A stretch of DNA of 64,000 bases from CAWAMD01 sp963783045 (GTDB lineage: Bacteria; Actinomycetota; Nitriliruptoria; Nitriliruptorales; Nitriliruptoraceae). Below, one piece after another: positions 33,448-41,502 of the stretch. Each line of letters begins with the position of its first letter. The first letter of the stretch is position 1. The notes below the pieces were generated by a model. That model was not told the origin of the DNA, did no database searches, and saw only the letters and a program-made list of their open reading frames with translations. Made by a program: the position numbers and the translations under genes. The stretch lies in NCBI GenBank assembly GCA_963783045.1, contig CAWAMD010000009.1, positions 400,675 to 464,674 on the forward strand, written 5' to 3'.

Positions 33448-34898
33448 CCGTGGATTTCGCCGACGCCGTCGCACAGCTGCAGTCACGCGGGCCGGGGCGC
33501 ATGATCCCGGACCTCGACCGGATCACCCGGCTCGCGAGCCTCCTCGGTGACCCGCAGGTCGCCTACCCGTCGGTCCACGTGACCGGCACGAACGGCAAGA
33601 CCTCCATCGTGCGGGTCCTCACGACCCTGCTCAGCGCCGCAGGGGTCGTGGCCGGCACGTACACCTCTCCGCACCTGCAGACGATCCGCGAGCGGCTCGC
33701 CGTCGCGGGGCGTCCCATCAGCGAGCAGGCCTTCGCCGACCTGTACGCCGAGGTCGCGCCGCTCGTGGCGATGATCGACGAGGCGCTCGAGGACCCGGAC
33801 GACCACGTCACCTACTTCGAGGTCCTGACCGCCATGGCCTCCTGGTGGTTCGCGGACAAGCCGGTCGAGGTCGGGGTCTTCGAGGTGGGTATGGGCGGCC
33901 GCTGGGACGCGACGAACCTCGTCCGCGGTGACGTCGCCGTGCTCGGGCCCATCGACGTCGACCACGCCGCCCAGCTCGGGTCCACCCCCGAGGAGGTCGC
34001 CCACGAGAAGGTCGGCATCATCAAGCCCGGCGCCCACGTCGTCAGCGGTCGTCAGACCCCTGCGGTGCTGCGGATCATCGACGAGGCGGTGGCCGACAAC
34101 GACGCCACCCTCTGGCTGCTCGGCGAGGACATCGAGGTCGTCGACCGGCAGATCGCCGTCGGCGGGCAGATGCTCGCCCTGCGGGTGGGGGATCGCACGA
34201 TCCGCGAGATCCTCCTTCCCCTGTTCGGCGCCCACCAGGCCGACAACGCCGCGCTGGCGCTGGGGGCGCTGGCCGCGCTCATGGGCGACGCGTTCGCGAA
34301 GTTCGACGACCGCCTCGTGCGCCAGGGCTTCGGCGCCGCGGCCGTACCCGGCCGGCTCGAGATCGCGCACCGGGAACCCACCGTCGTGCTCGACGGCGCA
34401 CACAATCCCCACGGGGCCCGGACGCTGGCGGCCGCGCTCGACGAGTCGTTCGAGTTCCGCAACCTCGTCCTCGTCGTCGGATGCCTCGGCGACAAGGACC
34501 TGCAGGGGATCCTCGCGCCGTTCGAGGGCCACGTGAACCACGTCGTCGTCACGTCGCCGCCGTCACCCCGTGCCGCGACGGTCCAGGCGCTCGCCGACGT
34601 GGCGCACGGCGTGTGGGCCGGCAGCGGCGTCATCGTCGAGACGGCCGAGGGCGTCCCCGAGGCCCTGCGCAAGGCCGAGGGCGTCGCGGGCGAGGGCGAC
34701 GGCGTGCTCGTCACGGGGTCGCTCTACACCGTCGGGGCGGCCCGCGACCGCTACCTCCCGGTGACCGACACCGGCGACGACGTGGTCTACGCCCCCGAGG
34801 ACCTCGACGACGAGGAGGACGAGGCCGCCTTCGCCGAGGCCCTCGACGAGATGCTCGACCGGCTCGGCGACGACGGCACGTCCGACGGCCAGTCCTGA
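33444..34898 (+). CDS. folC: Folylpolyglutamate synthase / dihydrofolate synthase
   Basis: 484 residues of the Mur-ligase fold: P-loop VTGTNGKTSIVRVL, an omega-loop segment TYTSPHLQTIRERLAVAGRP, EVGMGGRWDATNL, and the C-terminal DGAHNPHGARTLAAAL motif. It adds glutamates to folates. The acidic C-terminal tail of about 40 residues is unusual. The ATG overlaps the valS stop (ATGA), giving a valS-folC operon as in other actinobacteria. Confidence 0.95.
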   Translation: MTVDFADAVAQLQSRGPGRMIPDLDRITRLASLLGDPQVAYPSVHVTGTNGKTSIVRVLTTLLSAAGVVAGTYTSPHLQTIRERLAVAGRPISEQAFADLYAEVAPLVAMIDEALEDPDDHVTYFEVLTAMASWWFADKPVEVGVFEVGMGGRWDATNLVRGDVAVLGPIDVDHAAQLGSTPEEVAHEKVGIIKPGAHVVSGRQTPAVLRIIDEAVADNDATLWLLGEDIEVVDRQIAVGGQMLALRVGDRTIREILLPLFGAHQADNAALALGALAALMGDAFAKFDDRLVRQGFGAAAVPGRLEIAHREPTVVLDGAHNPHGARTLAAALDESFEFRNLVLVVGCLGDKDLQGILAPFEGHVNHVVVTSPPSPRAATVQALADVAHGVWAGSGVIVETAEGVPEALRKAEGVAGEGDGVLVTGSLYTVGAARDRYLPVTDTGDDVVYAPEDLDDEEDEAAFAEALDEMLDRLGDDGTSDGQS

Positions 34899-34973
34899 CC
34901 ACCGATCTGCACGACCTGCCACGTAGCCTGTAGCACGACATCGACCCATCTCCCGTTCCGAAAGGCTTCGGCC

Positions 34974-35387
34974 GTGGCCGTTGAACAGACCCTCATCCTC
35001 GTGAAGCCCGATGGTGTCCAGCGTGGCCTCGTCGGCGAGGTCGTCCGTCGCATCGAGCGCAAGGGCTTCGTCCTGCGGGCGCTCGAGCTGCGCACCCTCG
35101 CCCGGGAGGACGCCGAGGAGCACTACGCCGAGCACACCGACAAGCCGTTCTTCGGCGAGCTCGTCGACTTCATCACCTCCGGCCCGCTCGTGGCCATGTG
35201 CGTCGAGGGCGAGTCCGCGATCCCCGGCATGCGCCAGATCATGGGCGCCACCAACCCGCTCGAGGCGGCACCCGGGTCGATCCGCGGGGAGTTCGCCACC
35301 GAGATCGGGCAGAACATCGTGCACGGCTCCGACTCACCGGAGTCCGCGAAGCGCGAGCTGGGGATCTTCTTCCCCGGGCAGTTCTGA
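34974..35387 (+). CDS. ndk: Nucleoside diphosphate kinase
   Basis: 137 residues, full length. The phospho-accepting His117 lies in NIVHGSDS, and other family segments are TLILVKPDGVQRGLVGEVV and ATNPLEAAPGSIRGEFA. It exchanges the gamma-phosphate among NTPs. The GTG start at 34974 is 75 bp after folC. Confidence 0.95.
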   Translation: MAVEQTLILVKPDGVQRGLVGEVVRRIERKGFVLRALELRTLAREDAEEHYAEHTDKPFFGELVDFITSGPLVAMCVEGESAIPGMRQIMGATNPLEAAPGSIRGEFATEIGQNIVHGSDSPESAKRELGIFFPGQF

Positions 35388-35418
35388 GGCGCCGCCGGTG
35401 GCGGGGAGTGGAGGGGGC

Positions 35419-35643
35419 ATGGACCGCCGCGACCAGGGCCGGGTGGCGCGCTTCGTCGTTCGCGAACGGACGAAGACGTTCCGGGAGGTGCCCGAGTACC
35501 TCGTGATCGACACCGAGGATCGCGAGCGCCCCGTCGCGTCGTTCGACGCCCGCGACGCCGCCGAGGCGCACGCGGACAAGCTGAACGCCGGCCCGCTCGA
35601 CTGGGACGAGCAGGAGGCGTGGCAGGACCCCTGGGAGGAGTAG
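35419..35643 (+). CDS. Small conserved-looking acidic protein, unknown
   Basis: 74 residues from ATG 35419 with GAGGGGG upstream: basic start (MDRRDQGRVARFVVRERTKT), then EYLVIDTEDRERPVASFDA and a tryptophan-rich acidic tail (WDEQEAWQDPWEE). No domain recognised. It lies 31 bp after ndk on the same strand. Confidence 0.5.
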   Translation: MDRRDQGRVARFVVRERTKTFREVPEYLVIDTEDRERPVASFDARDAAEAHADKLNAGPLDWDEQEAWQDPWEE

Positions 35644-35727
35644 GCGACAATCCACAGGCCGGCCTCCTGCCAGGACGCCCGGCGTGTGGTCGGCGTGCGA
35701 GGGTGCGGCCGCGACCGAGGAGGCGAC

Positions 35728-36279
35728 GTGGCCGGCACCCTGCACGACACCCTGCCCGACCCCCAGGGCGAGACCAGCGAGGCCTCGTGGGGCCGGGGGG
35801 CGACGACCGGGACGTTGGCGCAGGCGCACCTGACGGCGGCGGCCCGATGCCCGGCGTGCGCCGGCACCTGGCAGCCGTTCGTGCTGCCCGATCCGACCGA
35901 GCGGCCCCAGGTCAGCTCGCCGGAGGCGGCCGCGGACGTGCTGCTCCCGGCGCTCTACGGGCGTGACCGCGAGCGCTGCGTCGCCGCGCTGCTCGACACG
36001 AAGCACCGGCTGCTACGCACGGCGGTCGTCAGCGTCGGGTCGATCGACCACACGTTCATGGCGCCCCGCGAGGTGTACCGCGACGCGCTGCTCGCGAACG
36101 CATCGGCGATCGTCCTCGCGCACAACCACCCGTCGGGCGACCGCGAGCCGTCGCGCGACGACGAGGTGCTGACCGGCCGGCTCGCCCGCGCCGGCGAGAT
36201 CGTCGGTGTCGACCTGCTCGACCACCTGGTGGTCGGCGGGGCCGGCTGGGTCAGCCTGGCGCGCCGCGGGCAGGTCTAG
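35728..36279 (+). CDS. RadC-like JAB/MPN domain protein
   Basis: 183 residues from GTG 35728 (GAGGAGG upstream). The JAMM metal motif is intact: LAHNHPSGDREPSRDDEVLT (H-x-H-P-x-G-x(n)-D), preceded by APREVYRDALLANASAIVLA and followed by GVDLLDHLVVGG. It lacks the helix-hairpin-helix region of full RadC but adds a short CPACAGTW knuckle before the domain. RadC-like proteins are DNA-related or isopeptidase-fold enzymes without agreed activity. The stop TAG overlaps the CTAGG duplication of MITE copy 2. Confidence 0.8.
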   Translation: MAGTLHDTLPDPQGETSEASWGRGATTGTLAQAHLTAAARCPACAGTWQPFVLPDPTERPQVSSPEAAADVLLPALYGRDRERCVAALLDTKHRLLRTAVVSVGSIDHTFMAPREVYRDALLANASAIVLAHNHPSGDREPSRDDEVLTGRLARAGEIVGVDLLDHLVVGGAGWVSLARRGQV

Positions 36280-36280
36280 G

Positions 36281-36441
36281 TGGTCCGTTTCGGAAGTTCC
36301 TTCTGCATTCGATCGTCCCTGCATCCCGGATGGCGGCGTTGCTCGTCGTCGACGTAGAACCCCGCTACGACGGCGACTCGCGCCTTGCCCTCCGGGCGCA
36401 GCAACGCTCTCGATGCGACAAAGGACCTCCGAAACAGACCA
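36281..36441. mobile_element. MITE copy 2 (161 bp) at the radC-like stop codon
   Basis: Same length and inverted repeats as copy 1, differing at only a few positions. Flanked by CTAGG on both sides (36276-36280 and 36442-36446). The left CTAG contains the TAG stop of the JAB protein, as for copy 1 at clpX. Confidence 0.9.
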
Positions 36442-36446
36442 CTAGG

Positions 36447-36698
36447 TGGGACGCCCCTGCAGCACATCGCGCCAGCACCGAGTCGCTCAAGCGCCGGCTC
36501 GAAGCCACGCTCGACGCGACACGTCAGCTCCGTGACGAGATCCAGCATCTCCGCGAAGAGAACGGACACCTACGCGACGAGATCGCCCGCCAGACGCGCG
36601 GGTCGGCCGACAGGCCGCACCAGCTCATGATGCTCTCCGGCGCACGCTCATGGCCGGAGTCGCGCATCGGCCGATCCGCGATGGTGCTACCACGGTAA
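36447..36698 (+). pseudogene. Remnant of a transposon accessory (DUF6262/TnpC-like) coiled-coil protein
   Basis: A frame entered from the MITE encodes STESLKRRLEATLDATRQLR, then DEIQHLREENGHLRDEIARQ, a heptad coiled coil like the C-terminal part of DUF6262/TnpC proteins that accompany Tn554-type recombinases. No start codon or N-terminal domain is present and the last 30 residues look random, so it is a 3' fragment. The family assignment is tentative. Confidence 0.45.
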
Positions 36699-36712
36699 TA
36701 CCGGACGTGGTA
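36688..36712. promoter_or_regulatory. Operator-like repeat before the RHH/PIN pair
   Basis: TACCACG (36688-36694) and CGTGGTA (36706-36712) form a perfect inverted repeat around a smaller palindrome GGTAATACC, 12 bp before the antitoxin ATG. Likely autoregulatory site by position. Confidence 0.45.
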
Positions 36713-36723
36713 TCGTGCGTGTC

Positions 36724-36978
36724 ATGGCTGTGAAGAAGATCTCCGTTGCGCTCGAACCTGATGTAGCCGAGGCCGCTGCATCGGCGGCCCAGGCCCATGG
36801 GCAGAGTCTGAGTGCCTGGCTCAACGACGCCGCTCGCGGGCGACTGGCCCTCGAGCGCGGCCGGCAGGCCATGCAGCAGTGGGAGGACGAACACGGCGCG
36901 CTGACCGACGACGAACGCGCTTCCGCGGACGCGCTGCTGGACGAGCTGCTCGGGCCGTCCCGTCGGCGCACCGCGTGA
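36724..36978 (+). CDS. RHH-type antitoxin of a PIN toxin pair
   Basis: 84 residues. The start (VKKISVALEPDVAEAAASAA, then SLSAWLNDAARGRL) is an RHH DNA-binding fold, followed by a helical acidic region that would contact the toxin. The ATG at 36724 is preferred over a GTG three codons upstream. Its stop overlaps the PIN gene start by 4 bp. Confidence 0.75.
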   Translation: MAVKKISVALEPDVAEAAASAAQAHGQSLSAWLNDAARGRLALERGRQAMQQWEDEHGALTDDERASADALLDELLGPSRRRTA

Positions 36979-37349
36979 TCATCTACGACGCCGGTGCCCT
37001 GGTGGCAGCCGAGCGCAACGTCCGATCCCTGTGGGCCCTGCACGATGCGACGCTGCGCCGGGAACTCACCCCCATCGTTCCGGCGGGCGTGCTGGCACAG
37101 GTGTGGCGCGGCGGACCCCAAGCCAACCTGTCACGGCTGCTTGCCGGCTGTCGGGTGTCCTCCCTTGACGGGTCCTTGGCCCGTGCGGCCGGGACCCTGT
37201 GTGGCCAGGCAGGCACCAGCGATGTGGTCGACGCGTCGGTTGTCGTTCTCGCCCACGCGATGCGCGCCCCCGTGGTCACCGGCGACGTCGGCGATCTCAA
37301 CGCCCTGGCGAGTGCCGCAGGGTGGCCGATAACGCTCCACGAGGTCTGA
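36975..37349 (+). CDS. PIN-domain toxin-like protein (VapC-type)
   Basis: 124 residues from GTG 36975. PIN acidic residues are visible: IIYDAGALVAAER (first Asp), TSDVVDASVVVLAH (central Asp pair) and VVTGDVGDLNALA (C-terminal Asp pair). PIN toxins are Mg-dependent RNases that cut tRNA or rRNA. Coupled to the RHH gene upstream as a toxin-antitoxin module. Confidence 0.75.
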   Translation: MIIYDAGALVAAERNVRSLWALHDATLRRELTPIVPAGVLAQVWRGGPQANLSRLLAGCRVSSLDGSLARAAGTLCGQAGTSDVVDASVVVLAHAMRAPVVTGDVGDLNALASAAGWPITLHEV

Positions 37350-37648
37350 CAGCGCCGACGGTCGCGACGGGCGGATCTCGGCCGTCCGCTGACTACCGTT
37401 GGGGCATGGCTGTTGACGTGCGAGGGGGCGAGCTCTGGCTCGGCGGCACACCGGCCAGGATCTCGACGGTGTCGTCTCGCTCGTCCAGTTCGGGCGGGTG
37501 CTGCGGCCGTTCCAGAGGTGCCGCGTCCGGTAGCCGTGGTTGTGCGCGTCATCCCCGTGGGCCGACCCGAGCGCTAGCTCGCACGCCGGCACGGCCGACG
37601 CGACGTAGGTAGGGGATCGGCGGTTCTGATCCCCCATCACGACGTCCT

Positions 37649-37680
37649 GACGGAAACCGTTGTACCCGACGGTTTCCGTC
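37649..37680. repeat. Hairpin GACGGAAACCG / CGGTTTCCGTC
   Basis: A perfect 11-bp inverted repeat with a 10-nt loop. First of the palindrome cluster. Confidence 0.7.
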
Positions 37681-37722
37681 CCATCGCGATGTGCAGCGGA
37701 CCGCTGAAGGGGCCTGGCGCGT

Positions 37723-37750
37723 CAGAAACTGTCGCATGCGACAGTCTCTG
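37723..37750. repeat. Palindrome centred on ACTGTCGCATGCGACAGT
   Basis: An 18-bp perfect palindrome (37728-37745), extended by CAGA/TCTG with one mismatch. No loop, so it is suited to a dimeric DNA-binding protein. Confidence 0.7.
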
Positions 37751-37861
37751 TCACGGCCGGCGACCGGATCAGATCGCCCGGTACAGACCGTGTCGGAGGG
37801 TGTCCCGCCCCAGCGATACACGACGGACGGATGTTCGGGCGAGCGCGGTTTCGGGCGGGCA

Positions 37862-37882
37862 AGCGCTTCCAGCGGAAGCGCT
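37862..37882. repeat. Hairpin AGCGCTTCC-AGC-GGAAGCGCT
   Basis: A perfect 9-bp inverted repeat with a 3-nt centre. Its arm CGCTTCC recurs in the palindrome at 37972-37987. Confidence 0.7.
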
Positions 37883-37971
37883 CGGACCCGCTCGCAACAT
37901 CAGGGGACTTCCGAGCGGGTGTGGACAACCTGCGACGCCGTGTCAGATGAGCGTCACTATGCGCTAGAAAC

Positions 37972-37987
37972 CGCTTCCGCGGAAGCG
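37972..37987. repeat. Palindrome CGCTTCCGCGGAAGCG
   Basis: A 16-bp perfect palindrome sharing the CGCTTCC/GGAAGCG arms of 37862-37882 at a distance of about 110 bp. Confidence 0.7.
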
Positions 37988-38159
37988 CTGGTGGCCCCGC
38001 AGAGCAGGAAATCTCCTGCGTTATGGACAGCCGCCTGTCGAGTCGTCGGGTGTAGGGACTTGATACCTCGTCCGTAATGTCACACGATCGCGGCACGCGG
38101 ACGCGCTTGCGGCACTCGGCAGCCAGGAGGCCGTGTTCCTGAACGGGGCGGCGTTCGCC

Positions 38160-40175
38160 TCAGTGGCGGAGCAGCGCCCGTACCCGGTCGGCGACGGCGA
38201 GCGGCGTGATCCCAACGGCGTCCAGGGCCTGCTCCCCGGGTGCGGAGAGGCCGAAGCGGTCCACGCCGACGACGGCGTCGGCGAACTCGCACCATCCCTG
38301 GGTCGCGCCGGCCTCGACGGCGACGGTGGGCCGACCGTCGAGCAGGGCCGCGCGCTCGTCCGCGGGGCGTGCTCGGAACCGCTCCCAGGACGGCAGCGAG
38401 ACCACGCGGACGGTCACGCCCTCCTCGGCCAGCAGCGCGCGAGCGGCGAGCGCCACCTGCACCTCGGAGCCGGTTGCGATCACCGTCGCGTCCCCACCTT
38501 CGGCGATCACCGCCCCGGCCACGTCGAGGTCCGCCGTCGGCAGCATGGGCAGCGACTGGCGGCTGAGCACGAGCGCCGTCGGCCCGTCGCTCGCCAGTGC
38601 GGCCTCCCAGGCGAGGGCGGTCTCGTTCGCGTCGGCGGGGCGGATGACGGTGAGGTTCGGGATCGCCCGCAGCGCGGCGAGGTGCTCGACGGGCTGGTGG
38701 GTGGGACCGTCCTCGCCGAGCCCGACCGAGTCGTGGGTGAAGACGTAGACGACCGGCAGCCCCATCAGCGCGGACAGACGCAGCGCCGGACGCAGGTAGT
38801 CGCTGAACACGAGGAACGTCGATCCGAACACCCGGAAGCCGCCATGGGCCGCCATGCCGTTGAGCATCGCCGCCATCCCGTGCTCGCGGATTCCGAAGTG
38901 GAAGTTGCGCCCCGTCCACTCGCCCCGCGACACGTCGCCGGCCCCGGTCAGCGTCGTGTGGGTCGAGGGGGCGAGGTCGGCGCTGCCGCCCACGAGCTCG
39001 GGGATGGCGGGCGCCAGCGCGTTGAGGACCTGCCCGGCCGCCTTCCGCGTCGCCAGTGCGGGCCCGTCGGTCCGGAAGGTCGGCAGCTGGTCGGCCCAAC
39101 CGTCGGGGAGGCGGCCGTCGAGCACCCGTTGGAGCTCGCTCGCCAGGGCCGGGTGCGTCTGCTGGTACGCGGCGAAGCGCTCGCGCCAGTCGTCGGCGAC
39201 GGCACGGCGGTCGGCGACCTGCGTGCGCCAGTGCGCGTACACCGCGTCGGGCACAACGAACGGCGGGTGGTCCCACCCGAGCCGCTCCCGCGCCGCCGCC
39301 AGCGCCTCCGCGCCGAGCGGCGACCCGTGGGCCGACGCGTCGTCCTGCTTCGGTGACCCGTACCCGATGTGGCTGGAGGTGATCACCAGCGTCGGCCGGT
39401 CCGGCTCGCTGACCGCCTCCTCGACGGCCGCGTCGATCGCGTCGAGGTCGTTGACGTCGTCGATCCGCGTGACCCGCCAGCCGTACCCGGCGAACCGCTC
39501 GGCGACCTGCTCGCTGAAGGCCAGCGACGTGGATCCTTCGATGGAGATGTGGTTGTCGTCGTAGAAGACCGTCAGCCGGTCGAGCCCCAGGAACCCGGCC
39601 AGGGAGGCGGCCTCGCCGGAGATCCCCTCCATGAGGTCGCCGTCGCTCGCGACGACCCAGGTGCGGTGGTCGACGATCTCGTGGCCGGGACGGTTGAAGC
39701 GGGCCGCGAGCATCCGCTCGGCGACCGCTAGCCCGACCGACATCGTGATCCCCTGACCGAGCGGCCCGGTCGTCACCTCGATGCCGGGCGTGTGGCCGCG
39801 CTCGGGATGGCCGGGCGTCCGCGACCCGAGCTGACGGAAGGACCGGAGGTCGTCGAGGGACAGGTCGTAGCCGGCGAGATGGAGGGAGGCGTACTGCAGC
39901 AGCGACGCATGCCCCGCAGACAGCACGAACCGGTCGCGGTCCGCCCAGGCGGGATCCTGCGGGTCGTGCCGCAGCCAACGGGTGTAGAGGCGGTAGGCGA
40001 GCGGGGCGAGCGCCATGGGCGTGCCCGGGTGGCCGGAGGAGGCCTTCTCGACGGCGTCGGCGGCCAGGAACCGGACGGCGTTGACCGCGTCGCGGTCGGG
40101 GCCGGGCGGCATGGGGTCGGGCTCGCCGCGGCTGACGACGGTGACGTCGCCGCGCAGTGGTTCCTCGATGGTCAT
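38160..40175 (-). CDS. tkt: Transketolase
   Basis: 671 residues with the complete thiamine-diphosphate enzyme layout: AVEKASSGHPGTPMALAPL near the start, the ThDP motif VASDGDLMEGISGEAASLAG then VFYDDNHISIEG, the Pyr domain FHFGIREHGMAAMLNGMAAH, and FTHDSVGLGEDGPTHQPVEH. It transfers two-carbon ketol units in the non-oxidative pentose phosphate pathway. The ATG at 40175 overlaps the pgl stop by 4 bp. It is the last gene of the operon. Confidence 0.95.
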   Translation of the reverse strand: MTIEEPLRGDVTVVSRGEPDPMPPGPDRDAVNAVRFLAADAVEKASSGHPGTPMALAPLAYRLYTRWLRHDPQDPAWADRDRFVLSAGHASLLQYASLHLAGYDLSLDDLRSFRQLGSRTPGHPERGHTPGIEVTTGPLGQGITMSVGLAVAERMLAARFNRPGHEIVDHRTWVVASDGDLMEGISGEAASLAGFLGLDRLTVFYDDNHISIEGSTSLAFSEQVAERFAGYGWRVTRIDDVNDLDAIDAAVEEAVSEPDRPTLVITSSHIGYGSPKQDDASAHGSPLGAEALAAARERLGWDHPPFVVPDAVYAHWRTQVADRRAVADDWRERFAAYQQTHPALASELQRVLDGRLPDGWADQLPTFRTDGPALATRKAAGQVLNALAPAIPELVGGSADLAPSTHTTLTGAGDVSRGEWTGRNFHFGIREHGMAAMLNGMAAHGGFRVFGSTFLVFSDYLRPALRLSALMGLPVVYVFTHDSVGLGEDGPTHQPVEHLAALRAIPNLTVIRPADANETALAWEAALASDGPTALVLSRQSLPMLPTADLDVAGAVIAEGGDATVIATGSEVQVALAARALLAEEGVTVRVVSLPSWERFRARPADERAALLDGRPTVAVEAGATQGWCEFADAVVGVDRFGLSAPGEQALDAVGITPLAVADRVRALLRH

Positions 40176-40903
40176 GGTGATCGCCTCGTCGGTGGGGTGG
40201 TGGTGGTGGGGATGTCGAGATCGGTCTGGAGATCGGTGTAGAGGTCGGTGGCGTCGCGGCGGACCCGTCCGGCGGGGATCGTCCGGTCGCCGTCCAGGAG
40301 CCGCGTGAGCGCGGGGCGCTTGGCGTCGCCGGCCACGAGCCACATCCGCCGACGCGCGCGGTCGATCGCCCGCAGGGTCAGCGTGATCCGCCGGCGTGGT
40401 CCGCTCGTCCCGGTGGTGTGCGGGCCGGTCGCGGCCACGTCACGGTCGGCGGTGTCCACGGCCGGGTCGCCGGGGATGAGCGAGGCGGTGTGCCCGTCCG
40501 TGCCGAGGCCGAGGTGGACGACGTTGAGCACCCCCGCGCAGGCGTCGGCCAGCACGTGGGCGTAGGCCGCGGCGACCTCGGCGGGGGAACCGGCGCCGAC
40601 CGGGACGGGATGCAGGTTCGTGTCGGGCAGGTCCACGGCGTCGGTGAGGTGGGTGACGAGCAGCGTGAGGTTGCGGTCCGCGTCGCCGTCGGGGGCGATC
40701 CGCTCGTCGGTCTGCAGGACGTGGATCCGTGACCAGGGCAGCTCGTGACCGGCGAGCGCGTCGAGCATCCCGGCCGGGGTCCGCCCGCCGCTGAAGGCGA
40801 CCGACGCCCGCCCGCGGCGGCCCACGGCCTCACGGAGCCGTCCCGCCACCGCCGCGGCGGCCGCGTCGGCGAGCCGGTCGGTGGCGTTCCGGTGGATCCT
40901 CAT
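40172..40903 (-). CDS. pgl: 6-phosphogluconolactonase
   Basis: 243 residues of the DevB/SOL family: ASVAFSGGRTPAGMLDALAG, HVLQTDERIAPDGDADRN, and the active-site loop VVHLGLGTDGHTASLIPGDP. It hydrolyses 6-phosphogluconolactone made by Zwf. The ATG overlaps the preceding stop by one base (TGATG), and its own stop overlaps tkt, so it is tightly coupled. Confidence 0.9.
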   Translation of the reverse strand: MRIHRNATDRLADAAAAAVAGRLREAVGRRGRASVAFSGGRTPAGMLDALAGHELPWSRIHVLQTDERIAPDGDADRNLTLLVTHLTDAVDLPDTNLHPVPVGAGSPAEVAAAYAHVLADACAGVLNVVHLGLGTDGHTASLIPGDPAVDTADRDVAATGPHTTGTSGPRRRITLTLRAIDRARRRMWLVAGDAKRPALTRLLDGDRTIPAGRVRRDATDLYTDLQTDLDIPTTTTPPTRRSP

Positions 40904-41502
40904 CAGGGATGCTCCAGGTGTCCCGTCTCGTTCCAGGTGTGCAGCGCCCGGCCGTCGCGGCCGTGGCCGAGCACGCAGATCGCCGCGGTGCCGAGCAGCA
41001 GGCGGCCGCCGGTGGCCACGGGCAGGGCAAGCCAGCGCGCGGCGAGGGCGCGCAGCAGGTGACCATGGGAGAACACGACCGTGTCGCCGTCGGCCTCGGC
41101 GAGCTCGGCCACCATCCGGTCGGCCCGCCGCTGCACGTCGTCGGGAGACTCGCCACCGGGGGCGCCGTCGGCCCACAGGTTCCAGGTGGGATCGTCGCGG
41201 CGCACGTCGGCGGTCGTGCGGCCTTCGTAGTCGCCGTAGTCCCACTCGGCGAGGTCGTCCCGGACCGCGGCTCTGGCCCCGAACCCGGCGAGCTCGCAGG
41301 TGTGCCGCGCCCGGCGGAGCGGGCTGGTGAGGACACGGTCGAACCGCCAGCCCGCCAGGCGCGCCCCGACGGCGGCGGCGCGGTCGCGGCCGTCGTCGGT
41401 CAGCTCGAGGTCCGTGCGCCCGGTGTGCCGCCCGGTCAGGCTCCAGGCCGTCTGCGCGTGGCGGACCAGCACGACCCGTCGACCCTCGTCGGGCTCGCTC
41501 AT
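40903..41502 (-). CDS. Histidine phosphatase family protein
   Basis: 199 residues with the RHG-type motif VVLVRHAQTAWSLTGRHTGR (RHA variant), RVLTSPLRRARHTCELAG, the catalytic Glu region AEWDYGDYEGRT, and the second His in VVFSHGHLLRALAARWL. Placed inside the pentose-phosphate operon, it may act on a sugar phosphate or as a phosphoglycerate-mutase-like phosphatase. The substrate is not determined by sequence. It overlaps glk by 4 bp. Confidence 0.85.
   Translation of the reverse strand: MSEPDEGRRVVLVRHAQTAWSLTGRHTGRTDLELTDDGRDRAAAVGARLAGWRFDRVLTSPLRRARHTCELAGFGARAAVRDDLAEWDYGDYEGRTTADVRRDDPTWNLWADGAPGGESPDDVQRRADRMVAELAEADGDTVVFSHGHLLRALAARWLALPVATGGRLLLGTAAICVLGHGRDGRALHTWNETGHLEHP

Larger units (their letters stand above)
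37350..38159. other. Gene-free 0.8-kb region rich in palindromes
   Basis: No reading frame here has a plausible start, domain or codon pattern. It contains at least four strong palindromes between 37649 and 37987 (listed separately) and an AT content higher than its neighbours near 37930-38080. It separates the toxin-antitoxin unit from the 3' end of tkt. Confidence 0.6.
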
